In this document: one piece after another, positions 15,343 through 17,877 of the stretch
How the letters are laid out: each line of letters begins with the position of its first letter
Position numbering within the stretch: position 1 is the stretch's first letter
Assembly: GCA_024404215.1 (NCBI GenBank)
Contig: JAKSQI010000010.1
Span: 1 to 17,877, forward strand
Length of the DNA: 17,877 nucleotides
Direction: 5' to 3'
Origin: Oscillospiraceae bacterium
GTDB taxonomy: Bacteria > Bacillota > Clostridia > Oscillospirales > Oscillospiraceae
Program-made: the position numbers and the translations under genes
The notes under the pieces: model-generated
What the model was told of the DNA's origin: nothing
The model's database searches: none
What the model saw: the letters and a program-made list of their open reading frames with translations, nothing else

Positions 15343-15370
15343 ATTATAGCACTCTGAATGTGAAAATAAA
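15343..15370 (-). promoter_or_regulatory. Promoter of the minus-strand redox operon
   Basis: On the minus strand an extended -10, TGCTATAAT, is complementary to 15343-15351. The -35 is poor: TTTATT, complementary to 15365-15370, at 16-base spacing. The predicted start lies about 40 bases before the ATG at 15297, whose GGAGG site is at 15304-15308. The promoter diverges from the purB promoter about 135 bases away; I see no clear operator in the DNA between them. Confidence 0.65.
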
Positions 15371-15484
15371 CTCCTTTTTGCCTCTCAAGCAACGGATACG
15401 AGGAGCAGGTCAGGGGAAGACTGTTTTTGAACATACCGCATGCCGGAAAATTTGTCTGCCATAGGGCTTTTTTTTATTTTCCTG

Positions 15485-15513
15485 TCCACAAACAGTTGGG
15501 GGTGTGATATAAT
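15485..15513 (+). promoter_or_regulatory. Promoter of purB-guaA with upstream T-rich element
   Basis: TCCACA (15485-15490) is followed after 17 bases by a perfect TATAAT (15508-15513), preceded by TG as an extended -10. A T-rich tract (about 15468-15480) lies where an UP element would sit. The leader to the ATG at 15589 is about 70 bases and shows no purine riboswitch, T-box or terminator that I can find. The rest of the 291-base gap 15298-15588 holds the divergent minus-strand promoter and no recognisable gene. Confidence 0.75.
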
Positions 15514-15588
15514 ACTAACTCAAATACCATTTTTATTCGTCCGTAAAAGATTTGATGCTTATATTGAATGTTGAGGAGTTTATCATCC

Positions 15589-17004
15589 ATGAAAAATGTT
15601 TATGAATCCCCCCTGTCTTCCCGCTATGCGTCCGACTACATGCTGGAGCTGTTCTCGGCACAGAAGAGAATTGAAACCTGGCGCCGCCTGTGGATTGCTT
15701 TGGCCCGTGCCGAACATAAGCTGGGGCTGAATGTTACCGCTGAGCAGGTAGCCGAGCTGGAGCAGCACATCACGGACATTGACTTTGAGATTGCTGCCAA
15801 GCGGGAGAAGGAAGTTCGCCACGATGTTATGGCCCATGTATACACCTATGGTCTGGTGGCCCCTTCTGCTGCCGGCATCATTCACCTGGGCGCCACCAGC
15901 TGCTATGTTACCGACAATGCAGACATGATTCTTTACCGGGATGCTTTGGTTTATATCCGCAACGAGCTCAAGAGCGTCATGAAGAATCTGGCCGATTTTG
16001 CCATGGAATACCGTGCCATGCCTACCTTGGGTTATACCCATTATCAGCCCGCTCAGCTGGTTACGGTTGGTAAGCGCGCCAGCCTTTGGCTGCAGGATTT
16101 GGCTGCTGACCTTGAGGAGCTGGACTTTGTTATTGGTACCTTGAAGCTTCTTGGCTGCCGAGGAACCACCGGAACCGAGGCCAGCTTTATGGAGCTGTTT
16201 GAAGGCGATACCGCCAAAATTGATGAGATGAACCGTCAAATCTGCGCTGAGTTTGGTTTTGACCGCACCTTTGCTGTTTCCGGCCAGACCTATCCCCGCA
16301 AGGCAGACAGCCGTATCCTGAATGTTCTTTCCTCCATTGCCCAAAGCTGCTATCGCATGGCCAATGATATTCGCCTGCTGCAGCATGACCGCCAGATGGA
16401 AGAGCCCTTTGAAAAGAATCAGATTGGTTCCTCAGCCATGCCCTATAAGCGCAATCCCATGCGCAGTGAACGTATTTGCTCTCTGGCCCGCTACCTGATG
16501 GCAGATGCCATGAACGCCCCCATGACGGCCTCCGTTCAGTGGATGGAGCGTACGCTGGATGATTCCGCCAACCGCCGTATCTCCATGCCGGAGGGCTTCC
16601 TCTGCGCCGATGCCATTCTGCGGCTGGCCCAGAACGTCACTTCCGGTTTGGTTGTCAATGAAAAGATTGTTGAGGCCACCGTTCGGGAGTACCTGCCCTT
16701 TATTGCGACAGAGAATCTGATGATGGAGGCTGTTAAGCGCGGCGGCAACCGTCAGGAACTCCACGAGGTTATCCGCACCTGTTCCATGGAGGCAACTGCC
16801 AACATGAAGCAGGGCAAGCCCTGTAACCTGATGGAGATTCTGGCCACCCGTCCCGAGTTTGGCATGACCCTGGAAGAGCTGGAAGCCGTTTTGGAGCCCA
16901 CACTGTATACCGGCCGCTGTGCCGAACAGGTTGAGCGCCTGGTTGCTGAGCTGCAGCCCATGATTGGTGATACCGCTGCCGGCAACGCGGAAATCAACGT
17001 ATAA
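15589..17004 (+). CDS. purB: Adenylosuccinate lyase
   Basis: It catalyses two fumarate-releasing steps of purine synthesis: SAICAR to AICAR and adenylosuccinate to AMP. The 471-residue protein belongs to the fumarase/aspartase fold. The signature GSSAMPYKRNP starts at G280, and the catalytic regions HLGATSCYVTDNAD and TLGYTHYQPAQ are present. The start ATG 15589 is chosen over the in-frame ATG 15568 because GAGGAG (15573-15578) lies between them and is spaced correctly for 15589. The gene has its own strong promoter. It is followed after 65 bases, without a terminator, by guaA, so AMP-branch and GMP-branch enzymes share a transcript. Confidence 0.97.
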   Translation: MKNVYESPLSSRYASDYMLELFSAQKRIETWRRLWIALARAEHKLGLNVTAEQVAELEQHITDIDFEIAAKREKEVRHDVMAHVYTYGLVAPSAAGIIHLGATSCYVTDNADMILYRDALVYIRNELKSVMKNLADFAMEYRAMPTLGYTHYQPAQLVTVGKRASLWLQDLAADLEELDFVIGTLKLLGCRGTTGTEASFMELFEGDTAKIDEMNRQICAEFGFDRTFAVSGQTYPRKADSRILNVLSSIAQSCYRMANDIRLLQHDRQMEEPFEKNQIGSSAMPYKRNPMRSERICSLARYLMADAMNAPMTASVQWMERTLDDSANRRISMPEGFLCADAILRLAQNVTSGLVVNEKIVEATVREYLPFIATENLMMEAVKRGGNRQELHEVIRTCSMEATANMKQGKPCNLMEILATRPEFGMTLEELEAVLEPTLYTGRCAEQVERLVAELQPMIGDTAAGNAEINV

Positions 17005-17069
17005 AAAGCCTTTGCCTTCGTCTTATGGATGGGGGCATTGGGATAAGAGAGATAACAGGAGGAAACAGA

Positions 17070-17877
17070 ATGGAAAAAATCCTAGTTCTGGACTTTGGCG
17101 GCCAGTATAACCAGCTGATTGCCCGCCGTGTCCGCGAATGTAACGTTTACTGTGAGGTCGTCTCCTATACTACTCCTATGGAAGAGCTGATTGCCCAGAA
17201 TCCCAAGGGTATCATCTTCACCGGTGGCCCTAACAGCGTATACGACATGGAATCCCCCCACTATGACAAGCGCATCTTTGAACTGGGAATTCCCATTTTG
17301 GGAATCTGCTATGGTTCTCAGCTGATGGCCTGGTCTTTGGGAGGAAGGGTTGAAACGGCCCCGGTCAGTGAATACGGCCACACGGAGATAACCGTGGATC
17401 GGAAAGATTGCATTTTTTCCGATGTTGAGGATCAAACTGTAGTATGGATGAGCCATACCGACTACATTTCTCAGGTTCCGGAGGGCTTTGAGATTACCGC
17501 CCATACTCCGGTTTGCCCGGTGGCGGCTATGTCCTGCGAGGAGCGAAAGCTCTATGCCACTCAGTTCCACCCTGAGGTTCTTCATACCCGTGAGGGCAAG
17601 AAGATGCTGCGCAATTTCGTGATAAATGCCTGCGGCTGTGTTGGCGACTGGCAGATGGAGTCCTTCGTGGAATCAGCTGTGGCTGAACTGCGGCAGCAGA
17701 TTGGTGATAAGAAGGTCATTTTGGGCCTGTCCGGCGGTGTGGATTCCTCCGTTGCCGCTGCTCTGCTGTCCAAGGCGGTTGGAAAGCAGCTGACCTGCGT
17801 TTTTGTAGATCACGGCCTGATGCGTAAAAATGAGGGTGACGAGGTTCAGTCCATCTTTACCAAGGGCTTTGACATGA
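17070..17877 (+). CDS. guaA: GMP synthase, glutamine-hydrolysing (3' end beyond window)
   Basis: It aminates XMP to GMP using glutamine and ATP. Only the first 269 codons are present; the reading frame is open to the window edge. The class I glutaminase domain (about 1-190) begins ILVLDFGGQYNQLIARRVRE, with nucleophile Cys80 in GICYGSQ and the His/Glu pair in QFHPEV. The ATP pyrophosphatase domain starts with LGLSGGVDSSVAAALL, then FVDHGLMRKNEGD. The XMP-binding dimerisation domain must lie downstream. AGGAGG (17057-17062) is seven bases before the ATG. It is the second gene after purB in the same transcript. No guanine riboswitch is visible in the 65-base gap. Confidence 0.97.
   Translation, partial: MEKILVLDFGGQYNQLIARRVRECNVYCEVVSYTTPMEELIAQNPKGIIFTGGPNSVYDMESPHYDKRIFELGIPILGICYGSQLMAWSLGGRVETAPVSEYGHTEITVDRKDCIFSDVEDQTVVWMSHTDYISQVPEGFEITAHTPVCPVAAMSCEERKLYATQFHPEVLHTREGKKMLRNFVINACGCVGDWQMESFVESAVAELRQQIGDKKVILGLSGGVDSSVAAALLSKAVGKQLTCVFVDHGLMRKNEGDEVQSIFTKGFDM

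Noticed and set aside
15482..15495. Inverted repeat CTGT-N6-ACAG over the purB -35 as an operator
   Set aside because: Arms are only four bases and match no regulator site I know; chance occurrence is likely.
15514..15588. Purine riboswitch or PurR box in the purB leader
   Set aside because: No paired-loop purine aptamer and no PurR-type box could be found by eye in this short AT-rich leader.

Overview
The window looks like chromosomal core-metabolism DNA from an anaerobic Firmicute, probably class Clostridia (an Oscillospiraceae or Ruminococcaceae-type gut bacterium). This is inferred from several features together: a type III glutamine synthetase, an ammonium channel fused to a PII domain, LL-diaminopimelate aminotransferase (DapL), an asparagine T-box leader, an Fe-S type PurF, and a C_GCAxxG_C_C redox protein beside a CoA-disulfide-reductase/rhodanese flavoprotein. 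Strong AGGAGG-type ribosome binding sites agree. The genus cannot be fixed from the sequence alone. I saw no mobile element, tRNA, rRNA or CRISPR array.

Layout. Positions 1-4078 hold a promoter, a terminator-like hairpin in the leader, type III glutamine synthetase (glnN) and an Amt-PII fusion. Positions 4096-5936 hold an asparagine-specific T-box leader and asnB. Positions 5949-13073 hold a second promoter followed by a long terminator hairpin, then purF-carA-carB-dapL read in one direction with very tight junctions. A hairpin at 13088-13131 separates these from a two-gene operon on the minus strand (15297 to 13144) encoding a C_GCAxxG_C_C protein and a flavin disulfide reductase with a rhodanese domain. 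A divergent promoter region (15298-15588) then starts purB-guaA on the plus strand; guaA runs off the window end.

How the genes work together. Amt-PII takes up ammonium, GlnN fixes it into glutamine, and AsnB, PurF, CarA/CarB and GuaA spend the glutamine amide on asparagine, purines, carbamoyl phosphate (pyrimidines, arginine) and GMP. The plus-strand genes are therefore close to a glutamine supply-and-demand cluster, with PurB as a further purine step and DapL making the diaminopimelate precursor of lysine and cell wall. The minus-strand pair is a separate thiol/sulfur redox unit.

The most interesting signals are regulatory. The glnN and purF leaders share a near-identical strong promoter (TTGACA, 17-bp spacer ending GTGG, TTTAAT or TTTACT), and in both the predicted transcription start lies about 5-11 nt before a long intrinsic-terminator hairpin. 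The asnB T-box has a clear AAC specifier and a matching UGGC bulge but no obvious downstream terminator. The PII domain fused to Amt has lost the uridylylated tyrosine.
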